From Hermodice carunculata (Eukaryota > Annelida > Polychaeta > Eunicida > Amphinomidae): a DNA stretch of 64,000 nt. A model generated the notes under the pieces. The model ran no database searches, was not told where the DNA came from, and was given only the letters and a program-made list of their open reading frames with translations. The DNA lies in the NCBI GenBank assembly GCA_964020975.1, contig OZ026630.1, positions 27,524,637-27,588,636 of the forward strand. Direction: 5' to 3'. How positions within the stretch are numbered: position 1 is the first letter of the stretch; every line of letters begins with the position of its first letter. The translations under genes were made by a program, and so were the position numbers. This document shows, in pieces, positions 1-12,418 of this stretch.

Positions 1-88
1 TGATGTTATATTGTATAGGCCCTATGTGTGGCATTAAAAATACTGTGGCGGGGGACGTAGATCCTTTGGATCACTGTGCACTTGTTTC

Positions 89-713
89 GCTGTTAATATC
101 CAAAGATTATTAGAAAGTTTGGCTACAATAATTTACAGTTTTTAGACTTGTCTGTTTTGCTACTTAAATTTATCTTTTGGCATCATTCTGTTTTAATGTT
201 CACCTTTCAGACATTTTAGGCTAGCTTGTTCTCTGTTAGGTCAAACCCCCGGGGGCTATAGGTAGCAAGCAGCTACTGACGACAGTTACAAGCTTGTCTA
301 ATCTTACTTGAAATCCTGTTAAGAAAAATCATGTTTTCATTGCATTCTCTTGACTTAAATACAAATGACTTTCATTCTTTTCTGACTTGCCCTATAATTT
401 AGCTGTTAATATCCAAAGATTATTAGAAAGTTTGGCTACAATAATTTACAGTTTTTAGACTTGTCTGTTTTGCTACTTGAATTTATCTTTTGGCATCATT
501 CTGTTTTAATGTTCACCTTTCAGACATTTTAGGCTAGCTTTTTTTTGTTTTTGTTTTCTGTTAGGTCAAACCCCCAGGGGCTATAGGTAGCAAGCAGCTA
601 CTGACGACAGTTACAAGCTTGCCTAATCGTACTTGAAATCCTGTTAAGAAAAATTGTTTTGATAACATGTTTTTGACATAAATGCGAATGACTTTCATTC
701 TTTTCTGACATGC
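89..713. repeat. Tandem duplication, 313-bp period
   Basis: The stretch beginning GCTGTTAATATCCAAAGATT at 89 restarts at 402 and runs nearly identically for about 310 bases, giving two adjacent copies. The second copy carries an extra T-rich insertion around 539-558 and a few substitutions. No coding capacity is apparent. The high identity suggests a fairly recent local duplication. Confidence 0.9.
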
Positions 714-828
714 CTAAATGCACATTTACTCAAAATTGACAGTATTTTCTCAAATGTCGCAAACTTGACACATTACGTTGATACATTGACTTAGGGTTGG
801 CAGTTAAATAGAGCTTAATTGTTTGAGG

Positions 829-1524
829 GGTAGGTGTCATCATAGAGTTTGTTTTATATTTCTGGTGCAGGATGTCCATTGTTGCAGTTCTTGTTAGGAT
901 TTCCCTTGGTTTGTACAGGTGGTCTAGCTGCAACTGTTTATTTTACTGTCACTTGGACTGAATATAAGGCCCCAGCTTGTTTCCACTTCAGTTATACACT
1001 GGCGGGTGGTTTAACTATGATAAGCTGTCCAGCTAGAAAGGGTACATATTGGTTCAGGGGTAAGTCAAATTGTTCTTATCTGAACCTGTACTATACAAAT
1101 TTAGTAATTATGGTTTGTTTGACAGGTATTCTTCTTTCATAATGAAGCTCTGCATTTATAAGCAAAACTTCACGTGTTTAACTAATTCATCATTTGCCAC
1201 GTTCATCTTTATTCTTTATTATGTGGGTTGTCTTTGCTGAATATTTAGCTTAGACAAGGAGCCGCTACTCAGAGAGACATGTACGGGTACAAGGCGCCGA
1301 AACATGTTGAGTAGTTATCCGCTGAAGACCCTTTAATTTATTTGGGCTGATACAGCCTTATCAAAATTTCACAGAGGAACGTGTGCAATATGGACAATAG
1401 TAATTCCATATTTATATAGGTTAGACAGGGACAGGTTAGCTTATGGAGAGTAAAGAGTTTGAACTGCGGAATAGGGTATTGACTACTAGGAAGTGGTTCT
1501 GGGCAAAAAGACGCAAATACAAAA
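829..1524 (+). repeat. R-family dispersed repeat, copy 1
   Basis: About 0.7 kb that recurs at 39141-39835 (same orientation), at 37145-37670 (reverse, partial) and at 5096-5309 (reverse, short). All copies share the end that reads TTGTATTTGTGTC on the reverse strand. A 97-codon ORF (849-1142) is also open in the 39-kb copy, but about ten of the thirteen substitutions between the two are amino-acid changing, so I do not call it a gene. The class is unknown: no transposase or RT is visible and no clear terminal inverted repeats or target duplications were found. Confidence 0.75.
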
Positions 1525-2026
1525 CATAACATATTTGGGATACATATTGTATTGTATACATGGACTCGTGTCTGAAATGAACAATAGTCATTCACGCATA
1601 TCATTGAGGGTAGATTGATACCAGTGAAATTCATAAGTAAGAACTGGGAATTACAAACAAGGGCAATGACAATGTAGTCCCGAAAGCAGTGCAGAAATAT
1701 GGAATTCCAAATTCGAAATCGCTATCGAAGAATGGAATGAAATATTTGAACTCCCGTTTAAATGTTGCATTGAAATGAAGTGTGAAACGTTCGATTTAAT
1801 ATTACACACAGAATTTCAACCAATAAAAAGTTCGTTTTCATGAACATTAAATCGGACAAATGCTATAACTGTAACAACATTAACACCATTGAATGTATGT
1901 TTTATGAATGTAACAACTCCCATCAATTCTGGCACTCGTTCCAGACTCAGACTTGACTTCATTCGACTAGTTGAAGTGTACTTATATGGACAAACAGAAA
2001 ATGTACGTTAATGATCAGGAAACCCT

Positions 2027-2066
<40 letters not shown>

Positions 2067-2069
2067 CTA
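1525..2069. other. No recognisable gene; poly-T tract at its end
   Basis: Plain AT-rich sequence with no supported gene. It ends in a T run of about 33 bases (2030-2062) directly before LINE-derived coding sequence. Confidence 0.6.
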
Positions 2070-2567
2070 TAATGCTACAAGCATGTAAACTTATAAGTCA
2101 TATAGTCTCTTTGAAAGAAAACTCACTTGCAAAGATTGCATATAATAGGGCCAAAAGTATGATGAATAGGGCCAAAAGTATGATGAATGCGAAAGATTCA
2201 TGGCTAAATACCCTGAATAAAATGCTTGAATATTTCAAAGCGGATCACTATGATCCTCAAACTAATAATATAATAGACTGGACAAAAATTAGACAAAGTA
2301 TATAATTGCCCTATGGTCAAACCTGGAAAATCAAATGGAAAATAATAAGGACATGCATACAATCTACTGGAAATAAATTAAGATTCTACCGTACATTTAA
2401 AAATGACATTAATTTGTCTCTTGTTAGAAATAAAGAACATAGGTGCGCACTTACAAAGATCAGAATGAGTGCATACCCACTAGAAATCGAATAGGGGAGA
2501 TAAAATAATACTGAGGTACAGGATAGGACATGTAAAGTATGCAATGAACAGAATATTAAAAATCCTA
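2070..2567 (+). mobile_element. LINE fragment A: C-terminal region of ORF2
   Basis: Two open segments (2072-2305 and 2306-2494) and the bases just after them encode a region typical of the post-RT C-terminus of non-LTR retrotransposons. The most telling words are ALTKIRMSAYPLEIE, followed by a Cys-containing stretch with RTCKVCNEQ, matching the familiar pattern of 'LTKLR..H.L.IERGR' followed by a CxxC motif. The RT catalytic core is absent, so it is a truncated fossil with in-frame stops. Similarity stops near 2567, where a different LINE fragment begins. Clade assignment (CR1/L2/jockey-like) is inference. Confidence 0.75.
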
Positions 2568-2805
2568 TCTGGGATGGATACACCACTGGGGATGCTGATA
2601 GACTTGAGGGAGTCCAGCTTGCTGCCGCTCGTGTAGTTAATGGAGCTTTTGATGGTACACCAAATGCTGAACTGTACGAAGAACTTGACTGGGAGACTCT
2701 AGCTACTTGCAGGGAAAATTCAAAACTGATAATAATGTACAAAATAGTGAATAACTTAGTTGCCAATACTTTACGTTCTGTAATTCCTGCTGTTGACAAT
2801 CAGAC
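2568..2805 (+). mobile_element. LINE fragment B: RT thumb/C-terminal region
   Basis: Read on the plus strand this encodes a classic LINE sequence downstream of the RT palm: DADRLEGVQLAAARVVNGA, then ELYEELDWETLA, then KLIIMYKIVNNLV. This corresponds to the LE.IQ..AARI.TG...LY.ELGW..L..R....KL...YKI.N pattern of CR1/jockey-type elements. It appears to be continued by fragment D at 4014, with fragment C lying between. The reverse-strand ORF over this region is a shadow. Confidence 0.8.
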
Positions 2806-3840
2806 TATGTAAAAGAATCTTTGATGACATGGAAATAAATCATGGAAACAGCGGATCAAACACATGGTGCTATTTTAAGGAAATCGAAAATATATTGACA
2901 GGGGTTGGTTTGGATCACGGGATGTTTGGAACTTATCCCAATCTACCAGACTTATTCATATAAAAAAACACTTTTCGGGAAAACCTAAATGCTAAAGCTT
3001 CACTTTCATACTATAAAGAAAAACATCGTCTTTTTCGGAAAATTATTTATGCGACATATCCGATTTTGTAGGGGCCAGATTAAAGTTCAAGGCTCGTACA
3101 TGCTGCTTGGGAATTCAGGCTGACCAGGCACGCTGGGGTCCATCGGACGGAATGTGTAAACTATGTAACTGTGGTCAAGAAGATATTGCCCACCTTCTCT
3201 TCATATACCCAGTGCTAAACGAGATAAGGAAAGACTGTTTTTGGCAGTTGAAAAGTCATCTTGGCTCAAAAGATTGTCCTATTTGGCACTATTTTATGAG
3301 TTCGTCTTTACGTATAAAAACTATCATTTTTCTTTCGAATGAAAAGTTTGACAAGGTATGTAAGAATTTTCTGAAAAGAGCCTGGTCTTACCGAGGCACA
3401 CTGCTAAAGCAATGACGCCGTACCATAGGCTATTCTAACCTCCGCTCCCCTCTTATTAAATTTATGAAGCAGTGTCCTTTGGGCAATGTACTGGTAATAT
3501 AATATAATGTACTTTAAATGTGACTGGACACAAGATTGCTGGGTCTCCCATAAGGCGGGGGGGGGGGTTGACTCGAGGGATCACTGTTTCCCAAGTACTG
3601 GTCTCTCGGGTGGGCCCAGCCCGTCGGGGGAGCCCCTGCAAGTTTCATGTTTTAGTGCTTTGCAAGGGTACTTCTTTTCGTACATTTGTACTTTTAGTCC
3701 ATGTTGTGAGCCTTTGTAGGCATATTACGGTGACAAAGAGTGTAAGTCTTGTCCATTTCATCGATGTAAGTTTTATCTGGACGCACCACGGGTTTACCCC
3801 GCCCCGGTGGTGCCCCCGGTGTAAACGAGTAGTTTTCCAA
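2806..3840 (+). mobile_element. LINE fragment C with 3' UTR and polyadenylation signal
   Basis: A second LINE C-terminus, best seen at 3050-3415, with the zinc-knuckle-like segment CKLCNCGQEDIAHLLF and the following LNEIRKDCF typical of the extreme C-terminus of invertebrate LINE ORF2. The ORF ends at 3415. A GC-richer 3' UTR follows, then AATAAA at 3839-3844 and an ATT-type microsatellite that looks like the element's own tail. Because fragments B and D flank it and read as one element, C looks inserted into B/D. The upstream part carries stops. Confidence 0.7.
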
Positions 3841-3841
3841 T

Positions 3842-3844
3842 AAA

Positions 3845-3915
<71 letters not shown>

Positions 3916-3946
3916 CATTATCATTATCATTATCATTATCATTATC

Positions 3947-3990
<44 letters not shown>

Positions 3991-4013
3991 CATTATTATT
4001 ATTATTATTATCC
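3842..4013. repeat. ATT / ATTATC microsatellite (LINE tail)
   Basis: About 170 bases of ATT repeats, with a central block of ATTATC repeats and ATT repeats on both sides. It directly follows the AATAAA of fragment C, as expected for LINEs that end in microsatellites. The long N/D- or I/M-rich ORFs here are products of the repeat. Confidence 0.95.
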
Positions 4014-4560
4014 TGCAACACCTATTTATAAAACTCGCCAAGGACCTAATTTACCTCATTTCAGAGCCCGAACAGATCTATATGACAATTCCTTCTTTCC
4101 GTCTAATGTTAGACTATGGAACGAGCTTCGTTGTGAGATAAGAAATTCTGAGTCGCTGTCAATTTTCAAATCTAATCTACGAAAGTCGCATCCCCAAAGG
4201 TCTATATCTCCATTTCTCGCGAATCAAGGAAACAGATTTATTTCAATTCTTCATGCTCGCTTACGACTCGGCAGCATCCAGCTGAATTCACACTTATTTA
4301 AAATAGGAATCAAGCAAACTCCCAGTTGTAGATGTGGTGCTCCCATTGAAGATGTTTGGCACTTTTTCTTTGAGTGCCGATTGTATGTAACTGCACGATC
4401 CACCTTACATTTGATAATCATAAGATATGCTCCCTTCACTCTTAAAACAGTTTTATATGGATCTGATGGTTGTACTATAGATGAAAATATTCAAATATTC
4501 TCAGCAGTCCATGACTATATTAAAACTACAACACGATTTTCTCCGGCAGGTATAGGATAA
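4014..4560 (+). mobile_element. LINE fragment D: C-terminus of ORF2, stop at 4560
   Basis: A plus-strand reading frame runs through LPHFRARTDLYDNSFFPS and VRLWNELRCEIRNSESLSIF, then LHARLRLGSIQLNSHLFK, then the CxC...H...C knuckle (PSCRCGAPIEDVWHFFFEC). This is an almost textbook C-terminus of a CR1/jockey-like LINE protein and stays open for about 180 codons to a stop at 4558-4560. It continues where fragment B leaves off. No RT core is present, so the copy is dead. Confidence 0.85.
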
Positions 4561-5095
4561 ATTTGAATCATCGCAATTATCTACAAATATTGTAAGGTGT
4601 AAAACAAAAAGATGCGGTTATTATGTTAATCAGATGCCCCTCTATCTGTCCTTCGTCTAATGTGATTGTCCTTCTTGATCATGTGCGACGCATAGCCAGT
4701 CAGGTACACCAAATTCGAGGACCTGACTGACTATAGGTGTCACCTGTGCGTTTTGTTTTGTCCTGTGTGCACGTGGTCTCTTCAGAGCGAGAGGGATTAA
4801 TTTTAGGCTTGGCCCTCTTTTCCAATCGCTAAATGAAAATCTTGCTCCATCTATTGTATCCATTTGAAAAATAAAATACGTTTAAACCGATATTGAAAAT
4901 GATATCATCTACTTTTACAATGCATTTTTTTTTTTTTTTTTTTTTTGGAAATCTTAAGTAACCAAAGTAAACATTTTATCCCATTGATTGATGAGAAAGT
5001 TGTATAGGCTACATCATGTCACACCCTTCTAGTATGTAAGATTCAGCTGAGTTACACAGTCCTGGAGAAAAGAAAACAGTTGACAAGTACATAAT
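4561..5095. other. No recognisable gene
   Basis: Unassigned sequence downstream of the LINE ORF, perhaps its 3' UTR. It contains a T tract at about 4926-4946. No convincing ORF or structural element was seen. Confidence 0.5.
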
Positions 5096-5309
5096 TGTAT
5101 TTGTGTCTTTTCGTCCAGAACCACTTCCTAGTTGCCATTACCCTATTCCGCAGTCCGAACTTTTTACTCTCCGTGAGCAAACCTGTCCCTGTGTAACCTA
5201 TATACTATTGTTCATATTGCACACGTTCCTCTGTGAAATTTTGACATATGCTGTATTAGCCCAAATAAATTAAAGGGTCTTCAGCGGGTAACTACTCAGA
5301 ACATGTTTA
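5096..5309 (-). repeat. R-family repeat, truncated copy
   Basis: Matches the shared end of the R family (TTGTATTTGTGTC through the AATAAATTAAAGGGTC and GCGGGTAACTACTC words) in reverse orientation. Homology stops near 5309, so only about 210 bases survive. Confidence 0.8.
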
Positions 5310-5464
5310 ACTATCACTTATCTTTAACAACAAACTTCTGGAATCAACAACGTAACCAACAGAAGAGTTTGTCTGGTTTTTCTGTGGCGTAATAGGGTAA
5401 AATAATTTATAAGCCTACATTATGTAATGATATTTTATACAGAAGGTACTTGTAATATTAAGTT

Positions 5465-5510
<46 letters not shown>

Positions 5511-6945
5511 ATTAGGTGAGTAGTGTCTTGACTAGTTTGTAACTTCCTTTGTGGTGGATTTTTTTTTGGGGGGGGGGTGAATGATAATTATTTATTTATT
5601 TATTTTATCTCTGTGTCTGCCTCTTATGCGTTGTATGATGGTGGTGATGTCACATGTACATATGAATAACAGCGATTATCCAGATGCAGCTGCTGGCCCC
5701 CAGAGAGCCTGCCTGAGTATCTAGCTTATAATCAACTTGAATTGAACTATTTCCAGTCTTTGACGTTAGAGGTCAGGAGAGTAAGGGGATTGGAGCTCGT
5801 ATTTTCGACCGAGTGCATGGTCACGCTTTCTTCTCACGCTCGGTGCATGGTAGTAAATACTCAACTTCCTGGTTCCGGCAGTTAGAATAGTGAGGCTGGT
5901 TCATCTCAGGAAGTGAGAACGTAGAAACTACTCTGTGGCGACCAAGGTTAAAGTATTGAACTGTACAGTGTGTATCATCTTTAAACTCGTGACTGCTCAA
6001 CTTCGGAACAGACGTGAAAAGAGTCGAGTCAAACGTTGACTTTCGATTTCGAATTGATTTGTAAGTATACTGGGACTGTGGGAGTCCACTTGTTATTTGT
6101 TTCAGTCGTAGAAGTACACAAGGCCATGGGAGTGTAAGGGTAAGTAATGTAACACAACAAGTCATAAGGAGTCCGTGTATGTTTAGAATAAAATTCTTAC
6201 ATTTTTAGCAAGACCAACCTGTTCTTTGACAATGAATGTGTACATTATACATGGGCCATGGGCATGGCAATGTGTGGTGCTAAGAGGTACATCCGGGAAT
6301 GTTAGCTCTCTCCGATGCAATTAACTTGCCCCTTCCCAAAAGTTGGTTGCACAAGTTAGCATCGAAGACATTTCACGCAAGGACGTACTGCATGTAATAC
6401 TTAACATCCCTGACCTCAGTAATATCGGTCTGAAGAAAAGTTCAGTCTGTTCGGTTTTGAAAATGAACCTCAGCAGGACCAGAAAATGCCAAAGAAACAG
6501 CATGTTGTAATGGAAATCACTATGTCATATTATTATACAATGAGTTGATGCATGGACATATTAACGAGTTAATACCTCCATGGTTGATATGCCTGTTATG
6601 CCAACAAACTTTGAAACTTAACATATTGTGAATTTTGCATATTAAAAAGTACTTATCCAGAGAACAAGTAAAATTTGAAAGTCACTTGTACTGGACAATA
6701 GCCAGGTTTGACAGGTTTTCATTTGCAATCCATGGTCATATTAAAATCTGTTGACATATATTGAGGCACGTAACATTGGTTAAAAAGTGAGTTGTCTCTC
6801 TATAAGTGAAAGGTACCAACAAAAAATATTGTAATGAATTAAGTACAAATTACAAATGCAAATTAAATAGTATGTCATGGTGATGTTTACAAATAGCTTA
6901 TAATAAAGTAATATTATGTTGTAACATGATGGTGACACTGTTGAT
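5310..6945. other. No supported gene; poly-T tract
   Basis: Contains a T run of about 43 bases at 5465-5507 and a short T/G run near 5560. A minus-strand ORF of 114 codons (6165-5821) starts with a hydrophobic MTCCVTLLTLTLPW but shows no recognisable domain or splice context, so I leave it unannotated. Confidence 0.5.
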
Positions 6946-7770
6946 TATGAATCAAAAGCAATCAGCTGAATTGAACACATGATGAATTAAATTCTTAAAA
7001 CTGTAGAGAGAGCGCACATCATGCATATGCTGGGGAATTGAGTTCCATATTTTTGTGCAAGTAGTTAAACGAGATTTTTTGTGTGTATGCCGCCAATATG
7101 AAACAAGCCTTTGCTTACACTACAGATCTAGTATTATACTCATGAACTTCGGTCAAGGGTATTAAGATATGTGAAGAGGACAAAGGGGTTAGATTGTTGA
7201 CAATTTTCCAAAGAAATATGCACAAGTTGAAATGTAGTCTCTGTTTAACGCTCATCCTTTGGAGAGTATCCAGCATAGCCACTCTGTGCGTTCTTGGGGG
7301 ACATTCTAAAATTATTCTCATGGCACAATCCTGTATGCGCTGAAGTCTGGTCAAATCACATTTTTAAGAGAATTAGTCCAGACTGTACTGCAATAATCCA
7401 TATTGGGAAGAATCAAGGAATTGTACTGTAACAGAATAAATTTTTGAATGGTCAGGTAGAAATTCTGCAGCTTTAGAAAAGATACTGATGGCTTTTTTCA
7501 ACTGCTTCAAGTTGTTCGCCACACTTAAGTTGATTATACAGGATAATGTCAAAGTATTTAAAGCTTTGTGTTTGCTGGATTTTATCATCATCCAAAGTGA
7601 GATGTAGTGCAGAATATAAATTTTTCTTATCTCCGGTGAGCATACTGTTGGTCTTGCCTACATGCTGGGTAAGTTTTTTGGCACAGAGCCATTTATAGAA
7701 ACATGTCGGAGATTAATTTCGAGAGCATTGGAAATAATGGTAGCTTAGGATCATAGGAATTTTCACACCC
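6946..7770 (-). mobile_element. LINE fragment, minus strand (RT C-terminal half)
   Basis: On the minus strand the order is: LCAKKLTQHVGKTNSM (about 7690-7640, the RT 'W...NKL.LN..KT..M' region), FKYFDIIL (the 'FKYLGV.L' motif), then LQRIQDCAMRIILECPPRTH and MSVKQRLHFNLCIFLWKIVN (7354-7115), then SRLTTCTKIWNSIPQHMHDV and YSFKNLIHH near 6960. This is the usual order of a LINE RT C-terminal half. The frame is interrupted several times and no endonuclease is visible. It is a different lineage from the LINE pieces at 2-4.5 kb. Confidence 0.8.
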
Positions 7771-9961
7771 TGTTCAATCAAGGTACAGAACACAAAACTT
7801 TACTTTTTAAAAAGTGTCTACAGAACTGGGTCTGGTTGTGGATAATTTTCCAGCTACAGAACTGGGGGGCCTCAGTGATTGGCTGCCGTCGTAGGATTAG
7901 GGTTAGTGCAGAATGCGAGTCCAAATCTGGGATAGAACGGAATAAACCCAATAATTATACTTTATTCTGTATGCACAAGTGACTTTGGGTGCATATTCTA
8001 CACCACCCCAGGGTGAGGGTTAGTGCTGGAGACCCTGCTGTTGCATAGACCATGTATTTTTGATTCAAGGTGTGGCGTCATGGCCACTTGTGTGGAAAAC
8101 ACAGAATTGGGTCCCTGTAGTGTGTATGCTATTTGATTTGACTCAGAGCATGACAGACATAGACTTGAGTAAGATAAAAATACCAAGGTGTTTATTAAAA
8201 TATATGCCATGGAGGAAGAAATATGGAGAAACTGCGGAGAGTTTCAACCCTATTCAGTTCAAACTTTGGTGTAGGGTGTCCAAAGGTTTTCAGTGAGTAA
8301 GTTTTGCTTAGAGTATACTATATATCAAATTAAAGCAGGTAACAAGAGTGCTTAACAGTTTGGTGTAAATGTGTGCATATGATGTGAAATAATTAAAGCC
8401 TTTGTAAGTTTAAAGAAATTAGATGCATGGAAAAAATGCCACCACATTTTTACTAGTTCTGCTTATCATGCCTTTCAGGTTTTTCCTCTTGTTTATGATG
8501 TATTTTCCATTTAATGGTGTATTTTCATATTTTATGTAAACTACAACATCAGGAAAAACATTAATCATAAAAATTTTATGGCTGTATGTACAATTATAGG
8601 GATGGAGATGTCCTAATTACCAACTGTTTTCATCGTAAGTTGGCAAATTGTTTTCCGACAAGTCCAAGTTGTAGCTTTCCTTTGCTCGCATGAAAATAAA
8701 ACGTGTCCAGCAAATTATTTTAAATATTCTGAGGATAAGCAATCTTTCTGTGCTGAACTCAACATCATAAGATGAAAATTCAAGTTTAAGACTTGAGTCG
8801 CAACTTTCCTTGGTAGGCTCTGGGTGCTTTAGTGCCCAGAGCCTGCAGAGAAAAGCTTCAGGGGTCAATGAGTTAAATTCCTTAGGTTATACCTAGTTAT
8901 GCTTGTACCAGGAGTTGTAAATCACCTTCTTCCATGGGTCTCTGCAGCTTAAAATAGAAGGGAGATTTACCCGGCCCTTTCTTTTGCTCCCTGCCCTTTT
9001 TCTGTGGTACAATGTATACACATCATGCTTTGATGGTTATGGCATATTTCTGCAATTTTGACAACAAATCTTCAGTATGTAAGCTGAATTCAAAGAAAAT
9101 ATATTAAAAGCAGTATTTTTACCATAATTTAAACAAAGTTATGAACAGTTTCTTCAGTTTTGTGTGAAAGATGCACTATTTTATCTAGAATGTTACTTGT
9201 AATGTGCCCTTTGTGGTCCCTACCCACGTTTACAAGTTGCCCTTTTCATTTCAAACTGCCCTGCCCTTGTCAAAACCTGCAAAGACCACTGCAGGTCTAT
9301 ATTTTCTTGCAATTTGTGTTCAAAGACATGATACACAGCATTGCCCTTGCCATTCACTATGTCTTACTATGCAGGGTAGCCTTGCACCTTGGAGTACAAA
9401 TAAAGATGTATTATTCACATCAATATGTTGTTTTCTCATTCTCTTTTTGAAAGCGTCAGTACAGAAGGAGAATACATGTATAGTAAAAGCATCAAGACAT
9501 GTATGTGTCAAGACCATTTACCTTCATGGAAGACCATGCGTTTCTTCCAACCATTTCTTAAAGCATAAATTTACAGCATCTCTACCTACATTACATACAT
9601 TGCAGATAAAAAGTTAAGATAGGTAAAAAAAGATACCCCCAATATGATCACTGCAGCTACAGAGCACCAATTCATGTTTCATAGCTCATCATTAATGTAA
9701 AAACTAAACCATGCTACAATATAAGCATGCACCTTCCACAATGCACGAACATATAATATACATGTATAATATGTATGTATATATATATATACATGTATCT
9801 ATATATATCTTACCTCAGGTATAAAACTAAGTGTCTAGCAGATACTGTAACTCTGTTTTGTTGATGTTGCATTATATTATTGTTCCAGTGATGCAACAAA
9901 GTTCAGAACTGTACTTATAATAGAAATCATTCATTTTGTTATTTGTTCTACTTCATTTTAT
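7771..9961. other. No recognisable gene
   Basis: AT-rich sequence without a supported gene. A short hairpin (AGGCTCTGGGTGC / GTGCCCAGAGCCT, about 8815-8844) sits just upstream of a GTCAATGAGTTAA word at 8862-8874 and may be the remnant of a TTAA-target short element, but I could not find the other end. An alternating AT stretch lies at about 9755-9810. Confidence 0.45.
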
Positions 9962-10284
9962 TTACCTGTGACTTGGTCATGATACCACACATCACTTGTT
10001 TTGCCATTCACTGTTTCTTCAAATCGATTTTTCACCCGTTTACCCAGGATATTGTCTGCGTCATTGTTTTTAGGTAGTGTGGCAGCCTGATGTGCCATTA
10101 AGCTCTGTGCCAGGTTGATGCATGTTACATTCATTTTTTTCCAACTATCTTGCTGAAATTGAACAATGAAGGGTCACAACTCTTCTGATGTAATACATGC
10201 TGTCTAGATCTTAGTCAGGTTTTCAGTGCTTCTGTTTTGGGGTTGCAGAACTGATGCAGCTACCATATTTTCAACCTCATTTAA
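9962..10284 (-). pseudogene. Decayed gene, C-terminal segment (family not recognised)
   Basis: Minus-strand coding traces continue from the segment beyond the 10285-12418 transposon. Readable pieces are EVENMVAASVLQPQNRSTEN and, at the end, KRVKNRFEETVNGKTSDVW followed by YHDQVTG, ending at a possible splice donor (CACAG/GTAAAT, exon end 9966). The 'GKRVKHRFE...WY.G.V' type segment reminds me of the C-terminal part of uncharacterised multi-copy proteins of cnidarians and lancelets; that is recollection, not a search result. In-frame stops show it is broken. It is separated from its upstream part by a TTAA-flanked transposon. Confidence 0.5.
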
Positions 10285-12418
10285 GGTAGCGAGATACAAA
10301 TGTGATGCAAATCAGCATGGACAACTTTACGGCCCTGTAACTTTAAAGCTGTTCACATGAACATAGTAAAAGTATACATTTTTGGATTTTTCTAGCTCTG
10401 TACTATATGTAGCGAAAAAAATCGGGACAATACTGATTGTAATTGTTGAATAAACAAACCATGAAGAAGAGCATGCCTTTTATCTCAGACCCCAGCGCTC
10501 TTGGCTAATAACTTTTTGTATGTATACAACAAACTTGTGACAAGTATGCCATTTTATTGGCAATATATCAAAATTTAAAAGTGTCCTTTTATTTGGCTGT
10601 ATGTATTTTATTTGCGCAAGTGCAGGCATTCAAACACGGTGGCATCACTTAATCAGCTGAATGCATTGAGCATTGACATTCTGTACAAGGTTAAAAACCA
10701 ACTAGTAGGTGCAGAGAAAAATAAAAGGACACTTTTAAACTCCACACAATTACCTTTCCAACCCCGTTTATTTGAATGAAATCCGCCGGTAAGTTTTTGC
10801 GAAATAAAATTAACGAGTTCGAGTAGACGGCCTTTCATCTTTGTTCGGGAACGGCAATCAAAGGTTCACTCGTCATCTTTGAACCGGGTCTGAGAACAAT
10901 AACTCGCGCAATTTTACTCAAACATTCATGGATTTTTTGCATAGTAAGAGTTCACAGTATGTTTGAATGAACATGATGACTGTCACTCATGTTGTGTACT
11001 TCTGAAGAGCTTAATCATGTTGTTTATTTGCTATTTTCTATTAGATCACAAAACATGGTTTCCCTGCCAAGCGTACCGCTTTGCTACGCTTCATTTTGAT
11101 TGGCCAATCGTGGTGACACGAGATGCCAATCATCGTCATGTGGCCTCTGCTTGACGATGGCACGCTACATTTCAATAGCATTGATATCACAGCTTGCTTG
11201 CCGCAGTTTTGAAGGCTATGTTCAAAAAACAAAACAAAAAAATCATCAAAGCATGGCAAGGGTTATATATGATGAGGGGCTCCATGGGGTTTTTGTAAGT
11301 GCTCTTTGTAAGTGTACTGTTCAACATGGTAAGGTTTCATTAGGTAGGCTCCTGCAACCTATATATGGCACTTTCAAAGGATCAAATAAAACTGGATGTT
11401 TTGTCACAAGAAGTAAGCTGTACCTTTACCTACCCACAACAAATACCACGATATCGAATTACAATGTATATTTGATCAAATTGCCACCCGATTAGTCAGG
11501 CTAATTGATAGTTTTGGGACCGGGTTAGCGGGTCCGACCCCACTATAATATCTGAATTGTACATACCAAAGCTCAGTCATTCTATTCACCAGAATCTTTT
11601 CTTGCGTCGGTCGTAGCATCTCTTGTTGGCTGCATCGCTGATTTTTTCCTTCCTAACTTTAGGTATTTGAGACTGATTGTGATAGTTGAGCGATACAACT
11701 CCTGACGAGCGTACTAAGATAAGACCACCAATGCAATGACCAAGTCGCAAGTGCGGGTTCTGAGCTCGCAAGAACTTCAAATACAATTTAGACAAAGGCT
11801 TTAATTCTTCTGTTAAATTTAAATGTAATGAGAACTTGTGCGTGAATCATTAAATCTGATTAGAACTATTGGTTTCTTTGGGTGAGAAAACAATCGCTGT
11901 CACGTCGGTGATGAAAGATGGCGTTGAAACAGCAATGCCTTTGTAGTAGGATTAGGACGTGTAGTCATGTCATGATCTCGGCTGACTGTACGGCCTGTCT
12001 TCAACACGTTTCTTCGGATTAAATGTTAAAAACTCAATATAGCATAAAGAATAAAGTACATGTAACAAGAGCAACCTAACGCATAAAATGTATGACCAAA
12101 TGGTTTGGGAACCACTGCGCTAACGCATCAGCGTCATCGCTAGAACGGACACAGCGGTGGCCATTTTTAAACGAGCTGTTGCCACGACCAGTCATGTGAC
12201 AACTTTCTCAAGCCCATCCCCTTCACACTAACAACAAACACGGTTGGCGTGACTGTCAACGCTCAGCAAGAAGCTCTATTAAATACCCCCATTTTTCTCT
12301 GTTTTGCAATTTCAGCAGAAATTTGATTTTTACATGTCAGATACATAAGATATTCATCCATACAAAGATCAAAAAACATTTTTTGGCCAAAATTTCTGGT
12401 GATTTGTATCTCGCTACC
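10285..12418. mobile_element. DNA transposon, TTAA target duplication, 17-bp TIRs
   Basis: The left end GGTAGCGAGATACAAAT (10285-10301) is repeated exactly in inverted form at 12402-12418, and TTAA lies immediately outside both ends (10281-10284 and 12419-12422). Length is 2134 bp. TTAA duplication is used by the piggyBac and Kolobok superfamilies; the GGTAG start is unlike the usual CCY start of piggyBac, so Kolobok-like is my preference. Internal ORFs are short; a minus-strand 69-codon frame (11795-11586) ending in a basic stretch (NKRCYDRRKKRFW) could be a transposase remnant but is not recognisable. It interrupts the decayed minus-strand gene and is probably non-autonomous. Confidence 0.85.

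Noticed and set aside
849-1142. 97-codon ORF conserved in the 39-kb repeat copy (39146-39454)
   Set aside because: Between the two copies about ten changes alter the amino acid and three are silent, which is the pattern of neutral drift, not of a maintained protein. The third copy loses the frame's upstream part entirely.
3694-4041. Long I/M-rich and N/D-rich minus-strand ORFs
   Set aside because: They are direct translations of the ATT/ATTATC microsatellite.
5821-6165. 114-codon minus-strand ORF with a hydrophobic start
   Set aside because: No domain, splice sites or repeat family recognised; could be chance in a 64-kb window.
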